64,000 nt of DNA. Origin: Alistipes sp. (GTDB lineage Bacteria > Bacteroidota > Bacteroidia > Bacteroidales > Rikenellaceae). The notes under the pieces are model-generated. The model was not told where the DNA came from and did not search any database. It worked only from the letters and a program-made list of their open reading frames with translations. The stretch lies in the NCBI GenBank assembly GCA_021201825.1, contig JAJQED010000003.1, positions 72,772-136,771 on the forward strand, in the 5' to 3' direction. The position numbers and the translations under genes were made by a program. Of the stretch, positions 16,137-23,626 are shown one piece after another. Positions within the stretch are counted from its first letter, which is position 1. Every line of letters begins with the position of its first letter.

Positions 16137-17411
16137 CTATCCGTCGATAGACGCAAAGCCGGTATAAAGCTGGAGGGCACCCGGAATATTTATGCCGTGC
16201 GAAGTCTGGTTATTTTCGAGCAGTGCCGCCATGATACGGGGCAGGGCCAGGGCGCTCCCGTTGAGGGTATGGCAAAGGTGCGTCTTTTTATCGTGACCCC
16301 GGTAACGGAGTTTCAGCCTGTTGGCCTGGAACGACTCGAAGTTGGACACCGACGATACCTCCAGCCAGCGGTCCTGCCCGGCCGAGTAAACCTCGAAGTC
16401 ATAAGTAAGCGCGGAAGTGAAACTCATATCCCCGCCGCATAGTTTTACTATCCGGTACGGCAGTCCGAGGGCGGTTATCAGCGATTCCACATGTTCCACC
16501 ATCGCATGCAGGGCATCGTAAGACCTTTCGGGATGTTCGATGCGGACTATCTCCACCTTGTCGAACTGGTGCAGACGGTTAAGCCCCCGTACATCCTTGC
16601 CGTAGGACCCTGCCTCACGCCGGAAGCAAGGGGTATAGGCGGTCATCCGGATGGGAAACTCGTCCTCGTTGAGGATCGTATCGCGGTAAATATTGGTAAC
16701 GGGGACCTCGGCTGTGGGGATCAGGTAAAAATTATCCTCCGTCACATGGTACATCTGCCCCTCCTTGTCCGGAAGCTGACCCGTAGCGAATGCCGAAGCC
16801 TCGTTGACCATAAGCGGAGGTGCGACTTCGTTATACCCTGCCACGACGTTGCGCTCGATGAAGAACGAAATCAATGCCCGTTGCAGTGCAGCCCCATAAC
16901 CTTTATAGACGGGAAACCCGGCGCCGGTGAGTTTGACCCCGAGTTCGAAGTCGATTATATCATATTGCTTTGCCAGCTCCCAATGGGGCAGCGGGTTCTC
17001 CGGCAGGTTGAGTTCAACCAGGAAGTTCTTGATTATCTCGTTATCCTCCGCCGTACGTCCCGTGGGAACGTTCGGGGAGGGAATATTCGGGAGCTTGACG
17101 ATCTCTTCGTGAAGTTTCTCGGTCACCCCGCGAAGCTCCTCCTCGAGGAATTTAGCCTGCTCTTTCAATCCCGTACTCCGGGTTTTTGCTTCTTCGGCTT
17201 CGGCAGGTTTCCCGGCAGCATAAAGCGCCCCGATCTCCTTTGCAAGGGCGTTTTGCTCCGCCAGGACATTATCGAGCAGGGACTGGACCGACTTGCGCTT
17301 ATCGTCCAGTTCGCAAACAAGTGCTACTATTTCCGTAGCGTCGAAACCCTTGACGGCAAGCCGTTCGATGAGTTGTGCGCTGTCTTCCCGTATCTGTTTT
17401 AATGTGAGCAT
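16137..17411 (-). CDS. serS: Seryl-tRNA synthetase
   Basis: 424 residues, the normal length. It charges tRNA-Ser and tRNA-Sec-type acceptors with serine. An N-terminal coiled-coil arm (residues of about 30-105, with LLDNVLAEQNALAKEIGAL and LEEELRGVTEKLHEEI) precedes the class II core. Motif 2 reads TPCFRREAGSYGKDVRG and motif 3 NGSALALPRIMAALLENNQ. TATCTTTG at 17434-17441 on the minus strand is the likely -7 element, 22 bases before the start. Confidence 0.96.
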   Translation of the reverse strand: MLTLKQIREDSAQLIERLAVKGFDATEIVALVCELDDKRKSVQSLLDNVLAEQNALAKEIGALYAAGKPAEAEEAKTRSTGLKEQAKFLEEELRGVTEKLHEEIVKLPNIPSPNVPTGRTAEDNEIIKNFLVELNLPENPLPHWELAKQYDIIDFELGVKLTGAGFPVYKGYGAALQRALISFFIERNVVAGYNEVAPPLMVNEASAFATGQLPDKEGQMYHVTEDNFYLIPTAEVPVTNIYRDTILNEDEFPIRMTAYTPCFRREAGSYGKDVRGLNRLHQFDKVEIVRIEHPERSYDALHAMVEHVESLITALGLPYRIVKLCGGDMSFTSALTYDFEVYSAGQDRWLEVSSVSNFESFQANRLKLRYRGHDKKTHLCHTLNGSALALPRIMAALLENNQTSHGINIPGALQLYTGFASIDG

Positions 17412-17712
17412 AAGTTGGATGTTTTTCGAAAAGCAAAGATATTAACAAACGCCCCGAAATGGTTATCTGCGGCCCTGTTTTTTTTCGGCAGGGTATAAAC
17501 CGGTATGGATTGCCGGATATGCCTACGCGGATAATTAGGGGCGATATAGGCGGGGAGTGCATTTATTAGTATATTGGTAGGATAAATTTGCCAAAGGCTC
17601 CGCACTGACGGAAACGACCCCGAGTTCCTGCCGGTAAGCTGGCAGGGAGATTGGTCTTAAAATTCAGTGGCCCACCGGGAACTGTTGGGTTTCCGGTTAT
17701 AACAGGTTTCCC

Positions 17713-18018
17713 GTGCCGTTCGGCTCCGGTCGGCTTGTAGGTTTTGCCTCGAACCGTCCGGCACGGCGAAACAATCCAGTGGCCGCTTTAAATTGCTATG
17801 CACACCAGCTGGGTTACTACCCGGCGGCGGGTTATCGAGTCAGGGATACCGGTGTTATGGACTACTCATCTATGTACGGCTATTACTGGTCGGCATCACA
17901 TGCGGCTTCCCATACAGAGCGCGTGAGCAACCTGTACATCAACTCGGGCGGCGTCTACCCCGCTACCGCTGACTACCGTGCGAACGGCTTTTCAGTTCGT
18001 TGCGTAGCAGAACTTTAA
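17713..18018 (+). pseudogene. Remnant of a FISUMP / C-type-lectin-fold surface protein
   Basis: The last 67 or so codons (from about 17810) read LGYYPAAGYR, YGYYWSAS, NLYINSGGVYP and NGFSVRCVAEL. This is the recognisable C-terminal end of FISUMP-type domains in Bacteroidetes and Fibrobacter surface proteins, related in fold to the formylglycine-enzyme/C-type lectin family used as variable domains. There is no signal peptide, no N-terminal domain and no ribosome-binding context; the preceding 30 codons do not fit the domain. A short in-frame-looking scrap before 17650 may be more of it. Most likely a truncated relic; a small functional ORF cannot be excluded. Confidence 0.6.
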
Positions 18019-18230
18019 TACTCAGTGCGGAGTCTTTGTTTTTCTTATTTGGTCGGTTATGTCTTCCCGCCTGTTACTGCCCTGCGCTTTATCCGCACCA
18101 GCCTGCGGCTGACTGCGGGCTACGGGCAATCTTTTCATTAGTTACCTCGCTTCGTTATTTCCCTCCCGCCGCCTGACAGCGGCGACGACGGGACTCCGCT
18201 CGGTGAGCTCGGCCGCATTATGCGGCCTCG

Positions 18231-18620
18231 GTTGCGAGGAGCGCAGCGACGCAGCAATCTTAATTGGAAGCGCAATGACCGAGATTGCTTCGAGCTATCA
18301 GCCTTCGCAATGACGAGGGAGAAATAGATTGCTTCGGGCTTTCACTGCGCTTGCAATGACGAAAAGAGAAACTGTCATTCCGAAACGAAGTAAGTAATCT
18401 CCTATCCCGGCAGAGCCGGGAGTTATCCGCCATTTTCGCCGGGTCAGGATTAAAGTCGCAAGAGGGAGATCTCCCGAACTACTTTGTAGTGAGGGAAGCT
18501 CCCGGGAGCGACGCCTGACCCCGGCGAGACGGTATCTTTTGCTCCACTTTTGGACAAGCAAAAGTGGAAAAGAAATGAAAGGAGTGAGATTGCTTCGGGC
18601 TTTCAGCCCTCGCAATGACG
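18231..18620. repeat. Cluster of dispersed-type repeats (ATTGCTTCG ... CGCAATGACG)
   Basis: Copies at 18231-18260 (GTTGCGAGGAGCGCAGCGAC then GCAGCAATCT, opposite orientation), 18281-18316, 18327-18361 and 18586-18620, with a diverged one at 18373-18401. Each is an imperfect inverted repeat of about 35 bp. Similar TCATTGCGAGGAGC-type repeats are known as dispersed elements in many bacteria. Confidence 0.8.
18436..18527. repeat. Nested palindrome block
   Basis: TCGCCGGGTCAGG (18436-18448) pairs with CCTGACCCCGGCGA (18514-18527) with one bulge. Enclosed are two perfect 12 bp palindromes, GGGAGATCTCCC (18464-18475) and GCTCCCGGGAGC (18498-18509), and ACTAC-ttt-GTAGT between them. Confidence 0.8.
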
Positions 18621-18702
18621 GGAAGTAGAGAAAGAGATTTCTCGGACTCTCTTTTTATTAAATAAAAATCTTCGTCTTATCTTTAACGGTTATTTGAATA
18701 AG

Positions 18703-19818
18703 ATGAACACCGACAAAATATACGATAAGGCCCTTGCGGCAGAAGCCGTTACGGAGGATGAGGCCAATTACCTTTATTCCCATGCCCCGACTGCAGAATT
18801 GGCCGCCGTGGCCGATTCCATACGGCGCCAACGGGTGGCGGACCCGCAGGTGGTAACCTGGCAGATAGACCGCAATGTCAATATCACGAATGTATGTATT
18901 TCCGGGTGCAGGTTTTGTAATTTCCATTGTAAGCCCCATCAAAAGGATAAGGCGTTCGTGACCACGATAGAGGAGTATTGCAATAAGATTGAACGGATGC
19001 TCGAACTCGGCGGTGACCAGTTGTTATTGCAGGGAGGGTTGCATCCGGGTCTGGGAATCGAATTTTACGAATCATTGTTCTCCGAGTTAAAACGGCTTTA
19101 CCCGCAAGTTAAGCTTCATGCCCTCGGGGCACCGGAAGTCGCTCATATAGCCCGGGTGAGCGGTATCGGGATAGAAGAAACCCTTTGCCGATTGGTTGAA
19201 GCCGGCCTGGATTCCCTGCCGGGGGCCGGGGCCGAGATACTGGAGGACCGGGTGCGCAGGATAATTTCACCTGCAAAGCCCGACACTACGGCATGGCTCG
19301 AGACCATGGCCGTCGCTCACCGGCTCGGGCTTGTCACTTCGGCCACGATGATGTACGGTCATGTTGAAACCCCGGGCGAGAGGATAAGGCATCTTATCCG
19401 GATAAGGGATTTGCAGGGCCAATGTCCTGCGGACAAGCCCGGCTTCCTGGCCTTTATCCCGTGGGTGTTCCGCAGTACGGGAACCGATTTGGAACAAAAG
19501 GGGGTGGTCTCGGACATGTCGCCCACGTCCTATATCCGTATAATTGCGATCAGCCGTATAGTGTTGAACAACATCCGCAATATCCAGGCTTCCTGGCTTA
19601 CGGTGGGTAAGCAGGTTGCACAGGTTGCCCTGCATAGCGGCGCAAACGATATGGGGTCAATTATGATAGAGGAGAACGTTGTGTCGTCAGCAGGAGCGGG
19701 CAACTCTTTCGATGCCGCAGGGATCCAGGCGGCCATTCGCGAGGCCGGCTTCGTGCCCCGGCTACGGGACCAGGCATATAATTACCGCGATACGGAGGGG
19801 ATTCCCGGTATATGCTGA
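18703..19818 (+). CDS. mqnC: Cyclic dehypoxanthinyl futalosine synthase (radical SAM)
   Basis: 371 residues. The radical SAM cluster motif is CISGCRFCNFHC (CxxxCxxC), preceded by WQIDRNVNITNVC, which is typical of MqnC/MqnE/CofH-type enzymes. Downstream QLLLQGGLHPGLGIEFYE and ALGAPEVAHIAR are shared with MqnC. It cyclises dehypoxanthine futalosine in the futalosine route to menaquinone, a cytosolic step. No other mqn gene is in the window. ATG 18703 is preferred to a TTG three codons upstream. The stop overlaps the next start (ATGCTGA). Confidence 0.88.
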   Translation: MNTDKIYDKALAAEAVTEDEANYLYSHAPTAELAAVADSIRRQRVADPQVVTWQIDRNVNITNVCISGCRFCNFHCKPHQKDKAFVTTIEEYCNKIERMLELGGDQLLLQGGLHPGLGIEFYESLFSELKRLYPQVKLHALGAPEVAHIARVSGIGIEETLCRLVEAGLDSLPGAGAEILEDRVRRIISPAKPDTTAWLETMAVAHRLGLVTSATMMYGHVETPGERIRHLIRIRDLQGQCPADKPGFLAFIPWVFRSTGTDLEQKGVVSDMSPTSYIRIIAISRIVLNNIRNIQASWLTVGKQVAQVALHSGANDMGSIMIEENVVSSAGAGNSFDAAGIQAAIREAGFVPRLRDQAYNYRDTEGIPGIC

Positions 19819-20555
19819 CAGGTTTGGATATTTCGCTTTTCCAGTGGGCCGCACTGCTGTCAGCCGGAGTACTTATCGGAATGTCCAAAACCGGCATCCA
19901 GGGGATCAATACCGTTTCCATACCCATACTCGCCATCGCTTTCGGGGCCAAACCGTCCACTGGACTAATACTACCCATGTTGTGCTTTGCCGACCTGATA
20001 GCGGTAATTTATTACCGTAGGTCGGCACAGTGGAAGTATATATTCAAGCTTCTTCCGACGGCGATAGCCGGTTTTTTCATCGCTATAGCCGTTGACCGTT
20101 TCGTTCCGGACGACGGATTCCGCCGGTTGATGGGAGTGTGTATTTTGGTTGCATTGGCCGTAATGTTACGACCATCCGGCCAGGATGATAAGGTGGTTTC
20201 GAAATGGTGGTACGGAGCGGCATTCGGGATCGCTGGAGGATTTACGACGATGATAGGTAATGCCGCAGGTCCGGTGCTGGCTGTTTACCTGTTGTCCGTG
20301 CGGTTGCCGAAACTCTCTTTTGTAGGTACCAGTGCCTGGTTTTTCCTGATAGTCAATTACCTGAAATTGCCCCTGCAAATCTTTGTGTGGGATAATATCA
20401 CCGTCGAGTCTCTCAGGACAGGTTTAATTACCGCGCCTTTTATTATCTTGGGGGCGGTGCTCGGAATCGTGATGGTCGACCGTTTCCCTGAATCCGGTTA
20501 CCGGAGGTTTATAGTGATAATGACAGCCCTGTCCGCGATTATGCTGCTGATCTAA
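19812..20555 (+). CDS. TauE/SafE-family membrane permease
   Basis: 247 residues with about eight hydrophobic helices in two repeats. GMSKTGIQGINTVSIPILA and the second repeat AAFGIAGGFTTMIGNAAGP are the characteristic inverted-repeat motifs of the sulfite exporter TauE/SafE family (PF01925). It is likely an inner-membrane exporter or importer of a small organic or sulfur-containing anion; substrate unknown. It overlaps mqnC by seven bases and is therefore coupled, though no functional link to menaquinone is known to me. Confidence 0.88.
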   Translation: MLTGLDISLFQWAALLSAGVLIGMSKTGIQGINTVSIPILAIAFGAKPSTGLILPMLCFADLIAVIYYRRSAQWKYIFKLLPTAIAGFFIAIAVDRFVPDDGFRRLMGVCILVALAVMLRPSGQDDKVVSKWWYGAAFGIAGGFTTMIGNAAGPVLAVYLLSVRLPKLSFVGTSAWFFLIVNYLKLPLQIFVWDNITVESLRTGLITAPFIILGAVLGIVMVDRFPESGYRRFIVIMTALSAIMLLI

Positions 20556-20598
20556 ACTCGTCACGAAAAGTGTATAATAATAAATGCTTAAGTAACCG

Positions 20599-21003
20599 AT
20601 GAATAAGTTACAGAAATGGGGATTGACGGTGATGCTTTTAGCTTTACCCGTAATTATCCTGGGCGGCTATGCCGTTTCCGAATATAAAATAGACGGTGAA
20701 TCGGGGTTCTGGGCCGTAACCGTGCTGTCCATAGTCATATTGGTTGTCGGGATTGCTCTTTTCTTCTACGGCGGTACGACAAAACCGGTAAAACTCGGAA
20801 CTTTGGCAGGGTTTTGGACCGCCGTGATTCTCGCGTTTATTTTTATGCTGCCGTTCGCTGTCGTACGTATAGACCTGAGAGATTACGGGGCCGGACTGTT
20901 CTCAACGAGTGCAATAATACTCATAACGTTCGCCGCGGTTTTCAATACGGTCAATTATATTATGATATATCTCGACCCGGAAAAGAGGAAAGAATTAGAT
21001 TAA
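20599..21003 (+). CDS. Four-helix membrane protein, unknown function
   Basis: 134 residues with four hydrophobic segments (LTVMLLALPVIILGGYAV, FWAVTVLSIVILVVGIALFF, GFWTAVILAFIFMLPFAV, TSAIILITFAAVFNTVNYIM). The C-terminus is charged (LDPEKRKELD). No family was recognised. It starts 43 bases after the permease gene, so it may share its transcript, and its last nine bases overlap the end of the convergent dehydrogenase gene. Confidence 0.7.
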   Translation: MNKLQKWGLTVMLLALPVIILGGYAVSEYKIDGESGFWAVTVLSIVILVVGIALFFYGGTTKPVKLGTLAGFWTAVILAFIFMLPFAVVRIDLRDYGAGLFSTSAIILITFAAVFNTVNYIMIYLDPEKRKELD

Positions 21004-21954
21004 CAGACCGTCCGCCTTTTTCCGCCCGATTATCTCGAGCATATCCTTTGTCATGGAGGTAAGATCCCATTTGGGAGACCAGCCCCATTCCTCACGGGCA
21101 CAGCTGTCATCCAGGCTGTCCGGCCAACTTCGGGCAATGGCTTCCTTACCCGGATCGACCTCATACCGCATCGTGAAGTCGGGCATATGCTTGCGAATCT
21201 CGTCGTATATCTGCTCCGGGGTAAAACTCATGGCTGTGATATTGAAACTATTGCGGTGGATCAGTTTGGCCGGGTCCGCCTCCATCAGCTGCACGCAGGC
21301 GTCCAGCGCATCCGGCATATAGAGCATATCCATATATACGTCTTTCGGGATAGGGCAGGTAAAACTGCTATGGCGGATTGCCGAGTAATAGATGTCCACT
21401 GCATAGTCCGTCGTGCCGCCTCCGGGCAAAGTTACATTCGAAATAATACCCGGGAACCTTACGCTCCGGGTGTCCACCCCGTATTTAATGTGGAAATAAT
21501 TGCTCAGCATTTCACCGGTGACCTTACAAACGCCATAGATCGTCGTCGGTTGCATAAGGGTATCCTGCGGGGTCTTTATCTTCGGGGAACTCGGCCCGAA
21601 AGCCCCGATCGAACTGGGCGTGAACAATGCGCAGTTATATTGCCGGGCCACATCCAGCGAATTCATCAGCGCCCCCATATTGATGCTCCATGCCAGCTGC
21701 GGATCTTTCTCTCCGACGACGGACAATAAAGCAACGAGGTTAAAAATGGTGTCGATCCGGTATTTATTGACCGTATATCCGTATGTATTGGCATCCAAGG
21801 CGTTCATAACTACGAAAGGGCCGCTCTCGGCCAAGTCCTTGCATTCCCGGACATCGGCAGCGACCACATTCTTATTCCCGTAGATTTCGCGCAGGTGGGT
21901 GGTAAGCTCGGAGCCTATCTGGCCTCCGGCCCCCACGATCAATATTTTTTTCAT
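20995..21954 (-). CDS. NAD-dependent L-threonine 3-dehydrogenase, SDR type
   Basis: 319 residues of the extended short-chain dehydrogenase/epimerase family. The Rossmann motif is ILIVGAGGQIGSEL and the active-site motif YGVCK (YxxxK). The wording NLVALLSVVGEKDPQLAW and FPGIIS matches the epimerase-like threonine dehydrogenases described from Flavobacterium and other Bacteroidetes, which oxidise L-threonine to 2-amino-3-oxobutyrate. A generic UDP-sugar epimerase is less likely because of the ALLS and PGGGTTDYAVDI stretches. It is followed on the strand by nothing recognisable and preceded by a small membrane gene. Confidence 0.82.
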   Translation of the reverse strand: MKKILIVGAGGQIGSELTTHLREIYGNKNVVAADVRECKDLAESGPFVVMNALDANTYGYTVNKYRIDTIFNLVALLSVVGEKDPQLAWSINMGALMNSLDVARQYNCALFTPSSIGAFGPSSPKIKTPQDTLMQPTTIYGVCKVTGEMLSNYFHIKYGVDTRSVRFPGIISNVTLPGGGTTDYAVDIYYSAIRHSSFTCPIPKDVYMDMLYMPDALDACVQLMEADPAKLIHRNSFNITAMSFTPEQIYDEIRKHMPDFTMRYEVDPGKEAIARSWPDSLDDSCAREEWGWSPKWDLTSMTKDMLEIIGRKKADGLLI

Positions 21955-21964
21955 AATATGGCGG

Positions 21965-22165
21965 CTATTTATGTTTGTCTATCAGTTCGTCCAGGGCCAC
22001 GAGGGCTACCCGGGCAAGGTATATGAACAGGATGGCAATAACGGCAAAACTGACCCAGAGGAACATCCCCGACGGCCTGACCATGTGGACCAGCAGGCCG
22101 AGCTGTACGGCCATAATTGCACAAATAAGGTATACGATGGTTTTGAGGGTGCGTAGTCTTTCCAT
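21965..22165 (-). CDS. Small two-helix membrane protein
   Basis: 66 residues with two hydrophobic helices (IVYLICAIMAVQLGLLVHMV and FLWVSFAVIAILFIYLARVAL) and charged ends. It ends 10 bases before the threonine dehydrogenase start on the same strand, so the two are probably cotranscribed. No family was recognised. The leader contains a CCCG-ttttat-CGGG hairpin at about 22170. Confidence 0.6.
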   Translation of the reverse strand: MERLRTLKTIVYLICAIMAVQLGLLVHMVRPSGMFLWVSFAVIAILFIYLARVALVALDELIDKHK

Positions 22166-22293
22166 TTTATCCCGTTTTATCGGGAGATAAAGATATGTAA
22201 AAAAGGGTTTGAAGTTACGGTCCGTAAATAAAAATTTTATTTCCGCTTACGGTTTCTTATGTGCCGCGCATGTTATGTTCGATTCCGGCACGG

Positions 22294-22325
22294 TTTGGAA
22301 AATAGCGTGCGGTTGATTATTTTTG
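22294..22325 (+). promoter_or_regulatory. Bacteroidetes promoter of tRNA-Tyr
   Basis: TTTG (22294-22297), 20 bases, TATTTTTG (22318-22325), ending 12 bases before the mature tRNA. Confidence 0.82.
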
Positions 22326-22337
22326 TGCCGGATTTAC

Positions 22338-22420
22338 GGGAGAATACCAGAGTGGCCAAATGGGGCAGACTGTAAATCTGCTGGATAATTCCTTCGGTGG
22401 TTCGAATCCATCTTCTCCCA
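22338..22420 (+). tRNA. tRNA-Tyr (GTA)
   Basis: 83 nt class II tRNA. The acceptor stem GGGAGAA/TTCTCCC is perfect, the anticodon loop is CTGTAAAT with GTA, the T-loop is GGTTCGAATCC, and the variable arm is long as expected for tRNA-Tyr. CCA is not encoded. The discriminator A22420 is also the first base of the following large palindrome. Confidence 0.97.
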
Positions 22421-22543
22421 CAAAGAGGAAATTTCATCTGCCAGAGGCAGTATTAAATTAAGAAAGCCGTATTCCTGTTTACAGGATGATACGGTTTTCT
22501 TAATTTAATATATTTGCTATGCAAATTGAAATTTCCTCTTTGT
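22420..22543. repeat. 124 nt four-way-junction (cloverleaf) palindrome behind tRNA-Tyr
   Basis: Outer arms ACAAAGAGGAAATTTCA (22420-22436) and TGAAATTTCCTCTTTGT (22527-22543) pair over 17 bp without mismatch. Inside lie a side hairpin CTGCC-aga-GGCAG (22438-22450), a 20 bp stem (22453-22472 with 22489-22508, one G-T) capped by TCCTGT-tt-ACAGGA, and a second side hairpin ATTTGC-tat-GCAAAT (22512-22526). Almost every base is paired. Confidence 0.92.
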
Positions 22544-22562
22544 CAGGGTCCCCCCGGGAGGG

Positions 22563-22596
22563 AATGGATCAATGCGCGCCAGCGCATTAATCCATT
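22563..22596. repeat. Hairpin between the two tRNA genes
   Basis: AATGGAT-c-AATGCGC, loop GCCA, GCGCATT-a-ATCCATT: 14 bp with one mismatch. No T-run follows, so it is not a standard terminator. Confidence 0.75.
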
Positions 22597-22667
22597 TCTA
22601 AATAGCTTTCGATAAGGCTTTTCAGAATTGGGTAAATATAATATTCGGTGGTTTTTGAATATGGTTC

Positions 22668-22698
22668 TTGTAGGATTTATAAAATTATGTTACTTTTG
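22668..22698 (+). promoter_or_regulatory. Bacteroidetes promoter of tRNA-Thr
   Basis: TTG (22668-22670), 20 bases, TACTTTTG (22691-22698), ending 17 bases before the tRNA. Confidence 0.8.
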
Positions 22699-22715
22699 CC
22701 CGACCTAACGGGAAT

Positions 22716-22787
<72 letters not shown>

Positions 22788-23122
22788 CAAACAATCAATG
22801 AAGAAATTCTGCCGACGGCAGTTGAAAATTAAAAAGGACGCACGAATTTATTCGGATGCGTCCTTTTGATTTTCAGGTATTTGCGAAGTAAAATTTCGGA
22901 TTATTTCTTTGACAGCGCCCCCGCGGTAGCGGGGAGAGGATCACGAGGTATCGTCGGGAATTTATTAAACAGTCTCTTCTACCCCTAATTGCCAATTAAC
23001 CTTTCAAAACTTCTCTTCGCCCCGGGGTAGCGGGCGAGGATCATAAAATAACCCGATTAATAAATAATCCACTTGTCAAATAAAAGATAATAAGTTCCTC
23101 CGTATCTTTATCTCAAAAAACT
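22788..23122. other. Intergenic region with terminator and two imperfect direct repeats
   Basis: Contains the tRNA-Thr terminator (22832-22871), then two related stretches, about 22914-22947 (CCCCCGCGGTAGCGGGG then GAGGATCA) and 23018-23048 (CCCCGGGGTAGCGGGC then GAGGATCA). A TATCTTTA near 23104 may be the -7 element of the next gene. No protein gene. Confidence 0.6.
22832..22871 (+). terminator. tRNA-Thr terminator
   Basis: AAAAGGACGCA / TGCGTCCTTTT stem with an inner CGAAT/ATTCG hairpin and T-rich tail. Confidence 0.85.
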
Positions 23123-23437
23123 ATGGAGTGGTTGGAAGAAAAAATGCGGACGATCGGGGATTGGGCGGCCGAAACTTTTCCCTCTCAAACAGCCGTCGGG
23201 AAATTATGCCACCTGAGCGAGGAGATCCAGGAACTTATCGAAGCTCTCGAATCGGGGGAGACGGAGGCGATCGAGAGCGAGTATGCCGATTGCGCGATAC
23301 TGCTTATGGATGTGGCAAGGACCGCAGGGATGGATGCGGCGCAGGTAGACAGGGCTATAGAACGCAAGATGGATGTCAACCGAAGCCGGAAATGGGGTAA
23401 GCCGGACAGCAACGGGGTATGCCACCATATAAAATAG
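23123..23437 (+). CDS. MazG-like nucleotide pyrophosphohydrolase (DUF550 type)
   Basis: 104 residues. The all-alpha NTP pyrophosphohydrolase metal-binding residues are visible as EEIQELIEAL (ExxExxE) and ESEYADCAILLMD (ExxxD), the standard signature of the MazG/dATP-dGTP pyrophosphohydrolase fold. The closing KWGKPDSNGVCHHI is typical of DUF550 proteins. It probably hydrolyses non-canonical or excess dNTPs in the cytosol. Free-standing gene with no evident operon partners. Confidence 0.8.
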   Translation: MEWLEEKMRTIGDWAAETFPSQTAVGKLCHLSEEIQELIEALESGETEAIESEYADCAILLMDVARTAGMDAAQVDRAIERKMDVNRSRKWGKPDSNGVCHHIK

Positions 23438-23587
23438 ATATCTCCCAACCGGCCGACAGCCGGATTTCAAATATAACGGCACCGCCGCCGGCAACTTAAC
23501 GGTCTGCTGCCGGTATTATTCCGGGAAATATCGGTCGACCTGTATAAAGTTTTCAGTTGCAAGATAATAAAAACCGCTCAGGGCTGT

Positions 23588-23595
23588 TATCTTTG
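23588..23595 (+). promoter_or_regulatory. -7 promoter element (TAnnTTTG) of the metalloprotease unit
   Basis: TATCTTTG, 31 bases before the ATG at 23627. No well-placed -33 box. Confidence 0.5.
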
Positions 23596-23626
23596 CAGGA
23601 CACTTTCTTTTTAAAAACCTGACCCA

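Larger units (their letters stand above)
17412..18702. other. 1.3 kb gap rich in repeats and palindromes
   Basis: Between serS and mqnC (divergent). It holds the serS promoter, a remnant encoding the end of a FISUMP-type domain (17713-18018), several copies of an ATTGCTTCG...CGCAATGACG repeat (18231-18620) and a dense group of palindromes (18436-18570). No intact gene. Confidence 0.75.

Noticed and set aside
16491..17402. 303-codon open frame on the plus strand
   Set aside because: It lies wholly opposite serS, has no start context or recognisable domain, and arises from codon bias of the real gene.
17786..18018. Complete diversity-generating retroelement
   Set aside because: No reverse transcriptase, template repeat or accessory gene in the window; only a domain fragment is present.
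22420..22543. CRISPR or ordinary terminator behind tRNA-Tyr
   Set aside because: No spaced direct repeats and no T-run; the structure is a single four-way palindrome.
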